64,000 nt of DNA from Salminus brasiliensis (lineage: Eukaryota; Chordata; Actinopteri; Characiformes; Bryconidae). Where the stretch lies: contig NC_132881.1 of NCBI RefSeq assembly GCF_030463535.1, positions 2,205,845 to 2,269,844 on the forward strand. The letters run 5' to 3'. Shown here in pieces: positions 52,601 to 64,000 of this stretch (positions within the stretch are counted from its first letter, which is position 1; each line of letters begins with the position of its first letter). The notes under the pieces were generated by a model. That model saw only the letters and a list, made by a program, of their open reading frames with translations, was not told the origin of the DNA and did no database searches. The position numbers and the translations under genes were made by a program.

Positions 52601-53572
52601 AACAAGCGGGACATGTGAAAAAGCTGGAATCAGAACATGCTGAATGGACCCTTTTCACACTTTAATAAAGTCACATCCCTGTTAGCCTGCCGAGCTTTTT
52701 AACACAGCTTTTCGTGTTAATTTTAGATTCAGACAAAAAAATCTAGGATGACTCAGTTCTATACTGATTAATGACACATAGTCATGGTCAGATGCTAAAG
52801 ATAATGTTCACCTTCTCATTGATGTTCTCCTCCTTATCCTGACTGTAAACATCTGTCCCAAGCCATCTGGATGGTCTTGAATAGACAGATTCTCTAATCT
52901 TGGACTTTTAAAAGATATATTCTAAGAGAAATGACAGGTACAGCATCACCTCTGTGCATGAATCAACCGGTGAACCGCAAGTTGTGCCACCAGAGCGTAT
53001 ATTTATAGCTCAAGCTTCCTAAATAAAACACAATGTCGGACGGATGGATATTTGGAGCCCAAATTGTTGTTATCAGAGGGTAAAGAGAAGGTAATAGAGG
53101 TGATTTCTTTATCTGATTCGCCATTTTCACAAGTCATAACAGTGAGCTAGGACTATATAATGCACCAGAGGAAACAGAATTAGCATTTAATTAGCATAAA
53201 AATGGAGCTTCTAAATAGTGCAACTTAATGAATAACTTGGCACAATGCGACAAAATTGTGAGCCTCTACCCTTCAGATAGCTTGGACCCTATTCAGGTCA
53301 TAGCATGTGTTTGGTCAGACGTGACTGAAAACCCAGGTGTGGCTGCTCTTGTGTAGAGCTGTGGTGCTGAGGAACACCGCAAAACGGCTCACAGCTGGAC
53401 TGGGCCAGGAAATGAAAAGTGGAAATGACCGGCTAACAGAAACCAACGGAAGTGAAAAGCTGGAAGTGTGAAAAGCGTCCGTACACCTACACTTTCATTT
53501 ACTGGCCACTTTATCAGAAACATCTGCTATTTACAGAACCTTTCATAATTGTATTTAACCTCTGTGCTGGTG

Positions 53573-53622
<50 letters not shown>

Positions 53623-56600
53623 TGATTAGGGCAGTGAGAACGCACATACACAGAACAATGGGCTGCCACCTCAGTGCCCAAGGAGCATTTAGGGTTAGGT
53701 GACCGCCTCAGTGGCTACTTAACTGTGGATGCTGGTCCTCGGGATCAAACCAGTGACATTCAGGTCCCACATTTGGTATCCCCATTTGAGGCACCATCAT
53801 GTTTGAGGCATAGAGCTTACTTACTTCATTGGTCCAGATTTAAGAAAGCTAGTCCTGCTTCAGGGCTTTTTTACTTGACATGAGGATCAGAGTTGTCTGT
53901 GAAAGTCAAGGAAATCGTTAAAGGACTAAATCTAGAATAAAACGCTGAAAGACATCAGCCAAGCCTCACACACCTGTAGAGACCGTCATCAGCCTCTACA
54001 GCTGATGACTGAAGAATCCTCACCATATTAAAGAAAAGTTCCCGCACTCTTGCCTGACCATTTAGAAACACTCTTCAGGAGGCAGGTGTGGATTTCCCGA
54101 TGACTGCCGTCTGCTGAGGACTCCATTCACAGCAATACAAAGCAAGACGGAAACCCCTGTGGATGCCCACTGTAGGTTTAGCCCATGTGGTGCTGCACAC
54201 GTTACTAACCCCTTCTACTTTGCCTGTCTATAGAGAGAGACCACGCTGAGATGTTATTTGTGGACCATTCACATCATAGGAGAGGCATGGTTTGTGCACC
54301 TTAAATAGCTCAGAGCCCTGCAGGTCCAGGCTTGGGTTCTACATTCCAGTGTGATAAACGAATAGTGCAGAACAGTGCCAGATTACATGTAGTTACTCCA
54401 CAGCATGCCGTAGGATGAAGTCAGCCTGGTGATGTAAGGCGGGACACAGCAAGGAAAAACATTGTTTCTGCACTGGTCAGTTTTTTTGAGATTTTGGACT
54501 ATTTTGCTTTCCTATTGTTTGTCTTTCCAACGACTGAAAAGAAAACATGCAAAACAACACTAAGACTCGATCTCTCTACTGCACAGTGTTCACAGATATA
54601 ATATATGGTCATTTTCTTTGTATCAGCATCCAGTGGTAAAGGGAAAAGTCTGTGCTCTGAAGCAAGTTTCTCATACATTCAGCATTAATTAGTTCAGGTG
54701 CTGGTTGCACAGACTACATGACCCTAGTGTGGCCTAGCGTGAACTCTAACCTACAGTCGCCATTCTGTCATCCTCTGCGACCACTGTCTGACCCTTCTCG
54801 CCTCTCAGGCTGTGCACTCTGGACGGAGTCACGGTGGCGTCAGCCGAGGAGCTGGAGAGCGGGCAGTGTTACGTTGCCGTGGGAACAGAGCGGTTCAAGA
54901 AGCTTCCCTACGTGGAGCTGCTGCTGAACAAAGCGGCAGGAGGCAGTGCGGACCGGTGAGAAAGATGATGGGGTAATGAGGGTAATGGTAGCTGTACAAT
55001 AATTCTATATGTCTCTATTTATTCCGTTTCTATTTAAACACATGTTCAAATGTTAACTGCCAATAGACTAGGACTCTCTGAAGCTGATAAACATGAACAC
55101 ACTGGCACCATGCTGCCTAATGCCAGACGTGGGCTAGGAATGTATATACCCCCCCACTGTGTTCTCTGGAAAAATGATTGGAGCTCCATCCAGTATTTTT
55201 GGGATGGGTTGGGGAGTTGGGAATGATGCGGTGGAGTGGTGATCATCCAACATCCTGACCTCAGTAATGTTCTTGTAGCTGAATGCAATCAAATCCACAC
55301 AGCAATGCTCCATTGTCCAAAATCTTATATGAAAGCCGCTGCCTTCTGGACAGTAGGGACAGTTATTCCAACAAAAGCTGGATAAATCCCTTTTAATACA
55401 TTTGAGTTCAGAAAAAAACGAGGAATGAGCAGGTGTCCCAATACTTTTGTCACTATAAGTATAGTTTGTATTTTGACATACACTCTTCCCCTCTTTTGCC
55501 TTGTCTGAAATACTGTATATAAATGTCATGTAATTATACTGATCGGTAGCTCATATTTGTATCTTATTATTGTTATTATTATTATTATTATTATGTGCCC
55601 TAGGCATTATGCAGGAGAGCGGGGGCTACACAGGAGATCTGAGGTAAAGGATCAAATAGACTATTTTATACATTAAAATGCAACATCTGTGGCATCGCTA
55701 AGCATGAATCTAGAACTCACATACCAGAACATACCACAACTAACGTACTGTATCTTACGGTTGTGTACAACAGATCCGGAAGGCCTTTCCTCAGGACTTC
55801 CACAGTGACTCTGCTCTGCTCGACTCACCCGAGGTAAAACATGGCACAAACTTGTCTTAGCCACTTTGATGTGTTGAGCTACAGTAAGCGCTGCTGTTTC
55901 TCAGAGGGATGACCGGCGGGTGAAGTCGACGGGTGACGAGGCAGCAGGGACCAGCCCCTCTCAGCCGCTCCGTAGGCAAGCAGGGGGCAGCGAGAGAGAG
56001 GACGGCTCTGTATTTTACGCCAAACCCGTCAGAGTCCGCAAACACAGACCCACGGCCAGGGCAGCAGCAGGTAAGAGGAACAGGATGGAGACACCACACA
56101 CACACACACCCCAAAGCAGGAGCATGTATGTTAACCCCATCTCTCTTTGGTTTTACTAGAAAGTCAGGAAATTTTTTTTTTTCCTTAAAATGTTTAAAAG
56201 CACCCACATTCGGGGGTATTTATATCCTGTGCTTGTGCGCTTGCAGGCCAGCCGAGTGTGTTTAAGGGTGTGGGCAGGAGGAGAGAGGAGGTGCGAGGAG
56301 CGGAGGAGGTTGCAGAAGACGACAGCACAGCCATAGAGCTCCCTGTAGATCAGGTACTCTTTCATTCTGAAAAGCTATTTAAATAAATATGTATTCATTT
56401 GTAAAGGGGAAAATGTTTTTCTTACAACAGCAACGATACATTTAATAGTTTTACATTTACATTTTCAGAGAGCTGCTGAAATCATTGAGGATGAGGAATT
56501 TAACAAGAGCCAACCAGAACCAAATCACACACATCAGGTGTGTATGTGATCTGTGTGCTAAAATATGATCATATTCATACTTTATACATATATAACTGTA

Positions 56601-57863
56601 CCTAATTTTCTTAATGTAAAGGCTATATACTTACATTCCACACTATATTTGTATTATGCACTGTTCCTGCATCATATACTATTTATATGCCACACCCTAT
56701 ATTCTTACATTATACACAATATTCATACTATGCATAATATTCTTACAATATATTTACATGATACACTATATTTTCACTATAAACTATATTCTTTACATTA
56801 CATCACTATTTGTCCTTTAAACACTATATTCTTATATTAGGCACTTTGTTTACATTATACATAATGCACTATTCTTACATTACACATTATGTACTGTATT
56901 TTCACTATATTGTTACATTATGCACGTTGTATACTATTCCTATGCTATACGCTATATTCTTGTATTATACACTATTTACATTAATCATCATGTACTATAT
57001 TTTTACTATAAACATTCTATTCGTACTACACAGAAGTACAGTACACACTACATACTAGTGTACATGCTCTTGAATTATACACTACTATGATCTTATAGTA
57101 AACACTAAAAACTATATACATTCACTATACACTATAGTTACATTACTAGTGTACATACACTCTTATTACCATACACTGTTCATACTATATATAATCCTAC
57201 ACTAAACACTATATAATATATAAGTCCTCTATACACTAAGTTCTTACATTATACATTGTGTACTGTATTTTCACTATAGACTATATTGTTATGCACTATT
57301 CTTACATTGTATACAATATGCTACTCGCTATATTAGTTATACACTATATTTATACATCATGTACTAATATTCTTACTAGACACTATATTCTTACTATAAA
57401 CATTCTGTTCGTACTACACAGAAGTACAGTACACACTACATTCCATTGAATTATACACTACTACAATCATATAGTAAACAGTAAATACTATATAAATCCA
57501 CTATACACTATGGTCTTGCATTATACATTATGTACTATATTTTCACTATATATGATATTTACATTGCTAGTGTACATACACTCTTCTTACTATACACTGT
57601 TTTCATGCTATATGTAATCTATTAACACTAGATATTATAAATACACTATACAATATTTCTTACATTATACACCATATAGTATTCCGCTATAGGTTAGCAA
57701 TTAGCTCTACTAAAAAGTAATATAATGAAATTAGCTGTATTTGACATATGACCAGTTACCATACTAACATTTGGAAAAAGTGACTGCAACAACGACTGTA
57801 AACACACTACTTGCACTAAAAGAGGCTAGTACTGTACGGAAGTAGAAGTGTCTCATGTTTTAG

Positions 57864-57917
<54 letters not shown>

Positions 57918-60093
57918 ACTCAAGCAACCGAAGCGCTCATGACCTCATCCAGCCTGTCTCCTACCGACACAGAAGAAAAGGCACAAGACCTGCAGGAGTC
58001 ACAGAAAGGAGGCTTTTATCCAACTCACAACCAAACCGGTGACACATTCACCCAACATTTACAACACCAAGGAGGCCGGGATGATGAGGTGAGTGAACGC
58101 CTCCTGTGTAGTTCACAGGGTGATGAGTTCCAGTTTCCCACAGCTTGCAGAGTTGGGCTGTTGGGATTTGGTAATCTGATAGACGTACATACATACAAAG
58201 GCAGACTGATGAAAATGCAACTGAAGTGGGGTTGGGTTTATATTTAAGGAAAGGTTTGGGGGACTTTTGTCTTGGATGGGGGGCACTGTGGAGTTTCTGA
58301 CTGAATGGTTTACCCACACACTGAATGGCTGAATCTCTTCCCTCATCTTCATTGTAATGGAATTTGGTCAGTGATGGTGTAGAACTTGCTCCAAGTAAAA
58401 CCATGGAAAAACATGCTGTATCCTAAATCAGCATGACAAATCTTTACCATCATAAAAAAATAACATACCAGGATGAGGTTTTAGACTTTTTTAGACATGT
58501 AGGAGGGCAATATATTTATAGAAAGGTTTGGGTCACTATTGACTTTGTGTTCATTATTGCCCCGTTATTCAGTAATCTCAAGTCAAAAATGTCTTGTAGA
58601 TCCAGTGCTACTCCCACCCTATCTACTACCACCCATTGTGGAGATTTGTCAGTCTGCTAAACATGAGCGAGTTACAAATGAGGTTCACTCATCAGAAAAG
58701 TCAAGTCTGTTTAAGTTCACTTAAATCTTCTTCTAGAGCTTTGAGTGGAATGAAAGCACCCCTGTAGATAGACCTGATTCTACACTCATTTCCATGGTTG
58801 GACTACTGCATCTGAAGTAGACGAAAACAACCCTGAAAAAGTTCTACACCTATTTTGACTGTTGTGCTAATGCAGGGGTACCTTAACTGTTAATTCTAGC
58901 TGAGTTAACCGGTAATGTTAATAGTTAATAGTTCACTCTAAGGTGAAAAATGATTGATGCAGGTTACAGTGCACTAAAATGCAGTTAAGGAACCCACAGA
59001 GGAGGCCCGTATCCAGGCAGAGGAGGCCCGTATTCAGGCAGAGAAGGCCTGTGTTGCTCAAAAGTGTTGTTTTGAGAAGTTCAAGAATGGACAGGTGCAT
59101 CAACATAATGAGATGAGGCAGGAGTGTGTTTCCATGGTTTGAGCCACAGTATAATTTACTTCCCTTTTAGACGGCCCACATACCTGGCTAGGGTGGCGGA
59201 GTTAAACAAAACCCAAGACCGAAAGCAACCTTTATTAAGTAGTCTTAAGGATGCAAGGGATGTTTTCATTCCAGTCAATGTTTGGTGGCCTTAAATGACC
59301 TGACTATTCAGATCAGTGAATCCTTTAAAAGCAGTAGTGGATGGACCTGGTATCTGAGTAAACAGTGAAGCACTTTTGTGAGTCCGCTAAATGCCTTCAA
59401 TGTAAATGTTAACAACTCACTCATGTTTAACAGGTTGACGAATCTATTAGATCTTAGGTCTTCAGTAGCTTGTGATACATTCTCAGCAAATTTCTCAGCA
59501 AAAACAGAAACTAGGTGTAGTCAACCAGCCAGGACATGTTTTCTGTCCAGTGTTTACTTCTTTAGCACTGGAGCTAAAAGACTGATGTTGCTAACTAACC
59601 CTCCCAATGATTTCCCAAACCCAGACCTTTCCATAAATATATGCCATGTTGTCTGAAAATGTTAAAACCTCATTCAGGTCTTTTTTAATGTGGATCAGAC
59701 TTGCCATGGTGGTTTAGAGCACTGGACTTTCTGTGGTATTGCTTGGAGCAGGTTCGAATTCAGTTAAACACTGTTGGCCTCAAAACCCCATTATTTAGTA
59801 AATACTTTCAAGTAACTATGGAATCGTTCCTTGGTCCCCAGTAAACATCACCAGAATGGATCTGACTGAGCTGCACCGTGGTTCATGATTAAAGGGCTCT
59901 CATGTTTTAGAATACTTGTCTCTAAAGGCTCTTGAAGAGTGTAACTGCACATGGCAAAATAACATCTCTTTTTCCACTCTGTGAACAGGATGGAAATGCC
60001 CATGAAGCAGCGACGTCAAGATCTGCACAGCACAGTCCAGCAGGTGGCCATGCTGCAGGAACCCAGCTTTCTTCATCCGGACAGACAGAGTGA
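46745..60093 (+). CDS. dcdc2b: DCDC2B, doublecortin domain-containing protein, complete CDS
   Basis: Tandem doublecortin (DCX) protein predicted to bind microtubules, probably in cilia like DCDC2. Thirteen coding exons: 46745-46826, 47369-47567, 49296-49344, 51685-51755, 52466-52597, 54809-54955, 55604-55643, 55774-55833, 55905-56070, 56247-56353, 56469-56537, 57918-58088, 59989-60093. Total 1398 nt, 465 aa, all phases consistent. DCX1 about residues 13-95 ([20 protein letters not shown] ... [16 protein letters not shown]). DCX2 about 124-215 ([17 protein letters not shown] ... [19 protein letters not shown]). The C-terminal half is polar, acidic/Gln/Ser-rich and low in conservation, ending QLSSSGQTE. 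Human DCDC2B is shorter (about 349 aa), so the tail exons are the least certain. ATG in AGAAATGGCC is the first in frame after the acceptor. Converges on tmem234, as in human. Confidence 0.93.
46853..46910 (+). repeat. 29-bp tandem repeat just inside dcdc2b intron 1
   Basis: Two perfect units (46853-46881, 46882-46910) beginning TGTTCCACAAGG, followed by a partial third. Located 27 bases after the donor. Confidence 0.85.
47650..47885. repeat. GGGCCC/ACATGGG-rich dispersed repeat
   Basis: Recurring half-sites such as 'catgtccatgtggggcc', 'acatgggcccctttt', 'cacatggggcctacatgggaccc'. This pattern is seen in many fish genomes as a dispersed element. It lies in dcdc2b intron 2; the rest of that intron (48000-49260) shows only low-complexity T runs. 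Confidence 0.55.
49344..51684. other. dcdc2b intron 3, no gene or clear mobile element
   Basis: Contains (TA)n at 49635-49660, a CA-rich run at 51005-51030, a poly-G run at 51060-51074 and a GGAT run at 51570-51592. No conserved frame or shared repeat was recognised otherwise. Confidence 0.5.
52115..52420 (+). repeat. Dispersed element (family D), plus copy
   Basis: 'gatgctccactgactgtaataaggagaatggcg', 'catgtggacagctgtctatgagggggtgctcaaagtg', 'tttactgcagtggagtaaaagtaa', 'gggagcccaggagcgaaaaataccagttttcacataa'. The same blocks appear inverted at 18590-19020 and in plus orientation at 62945-63265. It ends 45 bases before a dcdc2b exon. Confidence 0.7.
53575..53612. repeat. (CA)n microsatellite
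   Basis: About 18 CA units in dcdc2b intron 5. The rest of that intron (52600-54800) shows nothing recognised. Confidence 0.95.
55035..55460 (+). mobile_element. MITE (family F) copy
   Basis: 'ctgccaatagactaggactctctg', 'actggcaccatgctgcctaatgccagacgtgggctagg', 'gtatatacccccccactgtgttctctgga', 'gttcttgtagctgaatgcaatcaaatccacacagcaatgctcc' and the right end 'gagcaggtgtcccaatacttttgtcac'. The left terminus is truncated. It lies in dcdc2b intron 6. Confidence 0.8.
56560..57690. repeat. Degenerate AT-rich tandem array ('TATACACTATATTCTTACAT' type)
   Basis: About 1.1 kb made of variable units around 'ttatacactatattcttacat' and 'actatattttcactata'. Higher-order similarity exists, for example 'cattctgttcgtactacacagaagtacagtacacactaca' near 57010 and again near 57400, about 390 bases apart. 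It fills most of dcdc2b intron 11. Frames in it are spurious. Confidence 0.85.
57867..57916. repeat. (CT)n tract forming the acceptor of dcdc2b exon 12
   Basis: About 24 CT units ending in CTCTCAG|ACT at 57917/57918. A shorter (CT)n run serves the exon at 49296. Confidence 0.9.
59700..59770 (+). repeat. tRNA-SINE head fragment
   Basis: 'gccatggtggtttagagcactgga' and 'ggagcaggttcgaattc' look like A and B boxes of a SINE head. The body is not preserved. It lies in dcdc2b intron 12. Confidence 0.5.
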
Positions 60094-61229
60094 CCTGCTA
60101 AGCTTGAGTCTGTCCAGTCACACACCAGACATAAAACCTGCATGGCTACTGTCCATCAAAAGTTTGGGGACACCTTGTCTCATGAATTACAAATAGTGGT
60201 GGCCCAGGTTCAAGTGTTTTTAAAGCCACTAATAATATCTATAATAATACCCGCACCCTAATTGAAGATCAGAACTTCAGGTATTAATCCATGAGACTTA
60301 ATTAAGCCCATGATCACAGCTATACTCCAGCACCCTGAATGAGGTAGGTCACTTAAAGGCAGCCACAACTTGACCATGCTTGGAAGTAAGGCATTAAACA
60401 ATCTTTGGGATAGCAGGGGTTAACCAGTGGGCCTATGTGAGTAAGACCATCACTGATTTATACTTCAAAGTGAAACAAGACCTTCAAAGTGTTTTTTTTT
60501 GGGATAATGAGTGAATGGAGGGGGGGTCCTTAGGGAGTGGGTTAGCTTGTGAAAGGGTTGCAAAGCTGACTTGAAGAGCTAGGTGTCCTCAAATGTTTGA
60601 TGGGCAATGTACCCCTCACCTTTAACAACCTGAAAATAACCTCTTAACTTACACTACCCGTGAACCTGAGCCTTAAGAGTCAGTTACTGGCGTTGGTTTG
60701 TGAAAGCACGTTGCAATCTTCCATTATCTCTCATTCACAACTCATTCAAACAGGCAGAGTGATCCAGTGAAGTGCTGATTCTCATCAGTCAGCCATTATT
60801 GGGTCTTGTTTTATGTAAGGAAAAGGCCATGCATTGAAGTGAACAGCAGACTTGAATCTTTAATGTAAACTAAATGTAAATGTCAGATCTAATCATGTAA
60901 TCGTGTCGTCACGTTTATATAGTACAACAGACCAACAGTTATGACTTCCCAGGGTTAACCAGCCACAACTTACACATATCCCCATACACCCTGCCTAGTC
61001 GTACAGCTTGATCAACAGTTACTAACCATGACCGGAAGCTAGTTAGCAACATTTAGCTATCAAGCGTTATTTAACTGAGCTATTCTTTAAACCACACCAG
61101 TGGTCACCAGCCCTGATCCTACCACTAACCAGCCATCTTCTGAACAACAGGTCATACGCAACTCAGTTCATCATATACTCATTCCCAAGTGTCATGTGAC
61201 CATGAATGTGAGCCTGCCCAAAGAAATGC

Positions 61230-61620
61230 ATTAAAGGGCCCATATTACACTATTTTTTTGTATTTTAGACTTTTTCAAGGCTCGTGTGGCTTAATGTTCC
61301 CTAAATAGTCAAAATTAAATTGTCCAATCTCTCTTTACCAACTCTTTCTGTGACCCCACCTTTAAAACTGGTATAGGATAAATTCTGTTCTGCTCTGATT
61401 GGCTGTGCCCCATTCAGAAATTACACCAAGCTAACACACTCCTGAGAAGTGCAGTATGAGTGAGTGGACGGGGCTAAACTGCTGTAGGTGGAGATGCCAA
61501 GACTCTACTTTTTACTTTAACTTCATTAATTTCCTGGAAATCCATGATGTGGCCTTTTGGTGCATTCTTTTCAGCTTTCTACAAAGGGCAGCTTTAAGAG
61601 CAAAATAAGCTAGAGAACTT
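61230..61620. mobile_element. Short DNA element ('AAAGGGCCCATATTACAC')
   Basis: Starts 'aaagggcccatattacacta', contains 'ttctgctctgattggctgtgcccc', 'agtgagtggacggggctaaactgctgtagg', and ends 'ttctacaaagggcagctttaag'. This opening is characteristic of an abundant fish MITE group. It lies in the dcdc2b 3' UTR or just downstream. A related short copy may be at 6230-6310. Confidence 0.6.
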
Positions 61621-61856
61621 AACCACCCTGCTTATGTGAACTTTTGATCTGGGATGCATGCATTTAGAATCTGATGTATTGCAAAAGAACTGCAGAATGT
61701 ACTGTAATGTGTAAGTACAGTATACACTGACTGTGAGATTAATGAGCAATGTGATTGTATGGTTATGGATTGTAAGTTTTCTTGGTAGTTCTTGTAGGTT
61801 AAAATGTAAAATGTTGATATTTGAACACATTCTCTGCTAATTATTATCGTTTTAAC

Positions 61857-61935
61857 AATAAAAACCTCAGACTCTGCATAGAAATTCAGATCAGATCTCT
61901 CAGATTCAGATTCTCATAAAAATAGTTTGTTTATT
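61857..61935. terminator. Opposed poly(A) signals of dcdc2b (+) and tmem234 (-)
   Basis: AATAAA on the plus strand at 61857-61862, about 1.76 kb after the dcdc2b stop, and TTTATT at 61930-61935 (AATAAA on the minus strand), about 0.8 kb after the tmem234 stop. They are 68 bases apart, so the two 3' ends overlap slightly if both are used. A nearer dcdc2b signal was not found, but the long 3' UTR is inferred. Confidence 0.5.
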
Positions 61936-62742
61936 ACACATTTATACTTTTGTGAAAACGAAACAAATGATTGGTCAATATACCAGGAAAGAACAGGGTT
62001 GAGAGGACAAAAACCACTGCCTTTCTCATGGCAGGCTCGAGCAAGCGCACACACACACCACCCAACCAATAGGAGTCCTTGCGCAAGTTACGTGATATTA
62101 CATACAAATGGTGCTGTTGTGCTTTTAAGGTGCGTGCTGAACGCTGCAACTCCTGCCCATTCTGCCATTTAATCCAAATTTGACAAACAGTTAAGTCAAT
62201 AAGTGTTCTCTATGATACGCCAACCGCTGCTTTGCCGTTAAGCAATAAAAGCTGTTTGTTTTTTATCACATACCTGTCTATAATGAGACCCAGCTGCTGA
62301 CTTGGGGCCATTAACAGCTGCACACGAAACAATTGGTGTTCTCATTCATGGAGAAGTAATGACGTGTTCCCATGCGGGACAAAGTTCAGAAACGCTTGCC
62401 CCATCCCTCTGGAAAGTGGCTGTCCTTGATCTCTACTCAAACAGCCATACCGGTTCTTTCCGTTGGGCCGCAGACTGTTGGCCGGATTCTGAACTAGATT
62501 CATTTAACGTGACGTAAAGCAACAACGTCCATAAACAAATATTACCGTCGTGCTACGCTGTTGACGTGGTCTGGGGCAGTGCTGTGGGGCACTTTTCTTC
62601 ACTTGCATCGTTAGTACTTCGTAACAGAACTCAACACCACCACAATGAGGATGACCTTACGAATGTACAAGTCAACAGATCACACGTAATAAAAACGTCC
62701 AGCTCTGCTGGCGCTACTGTGTCCAGTTTAGGGAGGGGTGGT

Positions 62743-63462
62743 CTAGTAGCCAGTGTTTCTGATTTCTGTCACATTGCGCAGTCCTGCATTCTCAGCTTCT
62801 GAGACGGAACTGAATACACACAGGGTCACCCCCAGCATAGTGAGCACCATCCCCAGCACGGCTCCTGAGACAAAGAGGAAATATGAGAATAGTGATTATT
62901 GTGTTGCTTATAAGAAATTGAATTCTTTCATCATGCAATTCAAAGTAAGGGTGATGCTCCACTGACTAACAGGGAGAACAGCATCTCTATCGTAGCTGCT
63001 CTGGGCTCAGATTGCTGCTAACTGCACTATGTAACTCTGGTAAAGTTTTCCCTGTTTGCTTCAAACTCGATTCAAAATCCTGCAGTATTACTCTTACGCC
63101 TCGCCCCACATACTTTCACTTTCAGTGAGTTTTTCCTCAGCTTGTCCAGAAATGCATGTATAAAACATGTCCTTCAGTGGCGGCTTAAAGCCCGAATTAC
63201 ACCACTGGAGTTTAGGGGAAGCCCAGGAGCCATAAATGCCAATTTTCACATAAAGCTGCTAGAAATGTACCGTGTAAATATAACCATGACCTCAAAACCT
63301 TTGTTGGTGAATTTAAGGTAATTATTATTTTATTTTTATTATTAAAAATAAAAAAAAAAACAGACATACTTTTCCCTCCAAACTCCTCCCCGAGCAGTTT
63401 TCCAGTGAGCAGGGTGAACACAAAGCTGAGAGAGTTCACTGTGGGCACTGCCAGCGACAAAT
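62743..63462 (-). CDS. tmem234: TMEM234, 3' part: last two coding exons
   Basis: Small multi-pass membrane protein with similarity to drug/metabolite transporter (EamA-like) proteins; needed for the kidney filtration barrier in zebrafish. Exons on the minus strand: 63462-63370 and 62864-62743, stop TAG at 62745-62743. The first gives DLSLAVPTVNSLSFVFTLL then TGKLLGEEFGGK; the second continues R-AVLGMVLTMLGVTLCVFSSV and a short tail NVTEIRNTGY. Codon phases join exactly (A+GA = Arg), reproducing the human GGKRAV junction. The two hydrophobic stretches are the last two membrane helices. Upstream exons would lie beyond position 64000; none is seen in 63463-64000. The tail is shorter than in human. 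Confidence 0.93.
62945..63265 (+). repeat. Dispersed element (family D) in tmem234 intron
   Basis: 'gatgctccactgactaacagggagaacagcatctctatcgtagctgctctgggc' and 'ggaagcccaggagccataaatgccaattttcacataaagctgct' match the two ends of the copy at 52115-52420. Confidence 0.7.
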
Positions 63463-63667
63463 CTACAACACACACAACCGCCACCAGTCAAAAATCCATT
63501 GACCAATAATTCTGACAGGCTGCCTCTTCTCTGTGCTGGGTTAGACTGGGAATCATTACACAATATACTTCCCCTTCCATGGATTAATCATTAGATAGCA
63601 ATATACACCCAGCATACAGTACAATACATTAGATGTTGTAACATTGCTGTGAAGATCTGCCGCAGCG

Positions 63668-63724
63668 CTTCCCACAGCCTCCTAGCCTTCCCACAGCCTC
63701 CTAGCCTTCCCACAGCCTCCTAGT
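63668..63724. repeat. 19-bp minisatellite, three units
   Basis: Three nearly identical units CTTCCCACAGCCTCCTAG(C/T) in tandem (63668-63686, 63687-63705, 63706-63724). Confidence 0.9.
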
Positions 63725-63764
63725 CTACCAGCAGGTCTATAAAAGAATGGGTGTATTGTGGTTG

Positions 63765-63982
63765 GTGTGGCGCAACAGGTAACACCACCACCTACCATTG
63801 CGTTACAAAAACAGCATGTGGGAGACCAGGGTTCGATTCCCAGGCTGGGTGACTATGCTGTGCTACACCAATAAGAGTCCTTGGGCAAGACTCCTAACAC
63901 TACACTGACCCACCTCTGTAATACGAGTAACCTTGTAAGTCGCTCTGGATAAGAGCGTCTGCTAAATGCCGTAAATGCAAAA
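63765..63982 (+). repeat. tRNA-derived SINE (family C) with LINE-like 3' tail
   Basis: 'ggtgtggcgcaacaggtaacacc' (A-box-like), 'gaccagggttcgattcccagg' (B box), 'ccttgggcaagactcctaacactaca' and the conserved 3' end 'tgtaagtcgctctggataagagcgtctgctaaatgccgtaaatg'. That 3' end is shared with several fish SINE/LINE pairs and is well preserved here, suggesting a young copy. Confidence 0.88.
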
Positions 63983-64000
63983 AAATGCAAAGTAGCTGAA

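Noticed and set aside
63668-63724. CRISPR-like array of 19-bp repeats
   Set aside because: Three head-to-tail units without spacers in a vertebrate genome; an ordinary minisatellite.

Overview
This 64 kb window is nuclear DNA from a vertebrate, almost certainly a ray-finned fish. The evidence is short, strongly conserved exons with GT..AG boundaries in long introns, AATAAA poly(A) signals, abundant CA/GT/CT/TA microsatellites, tRNA-derived SINEs, Tc1/mariner relics and small inverted-repeat elements. I cannot name the species; the repeat families look otophysan (characin/catfish-like), which is an impression only.

Seven protein-coding genes could be recognised, and exon phases were checked base by base. 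In order they are: the last two exons of ndufaf1 (+, 495-832); nusap1 (-, 1185-5394, 12 coding exons, 441 aa); oip5/Mis18-beta (+, 5763-8109, five coding exons with one apparent 1-nt frameshift); tmem39b (+, 17669-23889, seven coding exons, 491 aa); ccdc28b (+, 30649-34346, five coding exons, C-terminus uncertain); iqcc (+, 39457-43337, five coding exons, 206 aa); dcdc2b (+, 46745-60093, 13 coding exons, 465 aa). An eighth, tmem234 (-, 62743-63462), shows only its last two exons.

Layout: 1-8.3 kb matches the human 15q15 neighbourhood NDUFAF1-NUSAP1-OIP5. From 15.7 kb onward it matches human 1p35 (TMEM39B, CCDC28B, IQCC, DCDC2B, TMEM234), but KPNA6 and TXLNA, which lie between TMEM39B and CCDC28B in human, are absent. 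The 8.4-15.7 kb stretch is therefore a synteny junction. It holds a repeat-poor block that looks like a minus-strand transcript with a long 3' end, whose product I could not identify.

Functionally, nusap1 (spindle microtubules) and oip5 (centromere licensing for CENP-A) are head to head, 369 bp apart between start codons, around a promoter with two CCAAT boxes and a CHR-like element, typical of co-regulated G2/M genes. ccdc28b and dcdc2b are cilium-associated; dcdc2b has an X-box-like RFX site in its putative promoter. ndufaf1/nusap1 and dcdc2b/tmem234 are convergent pairs with closely opposed poly(A) signals.

The remaining DNA is mostly introns and spacers filled with repeats. I found no convincing new multi-gene system. 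The most useful leads are the oip5 frameshift, the unidentified unit at the synteny junction, the bidirectional cell-cycle promoter and several repeat families.
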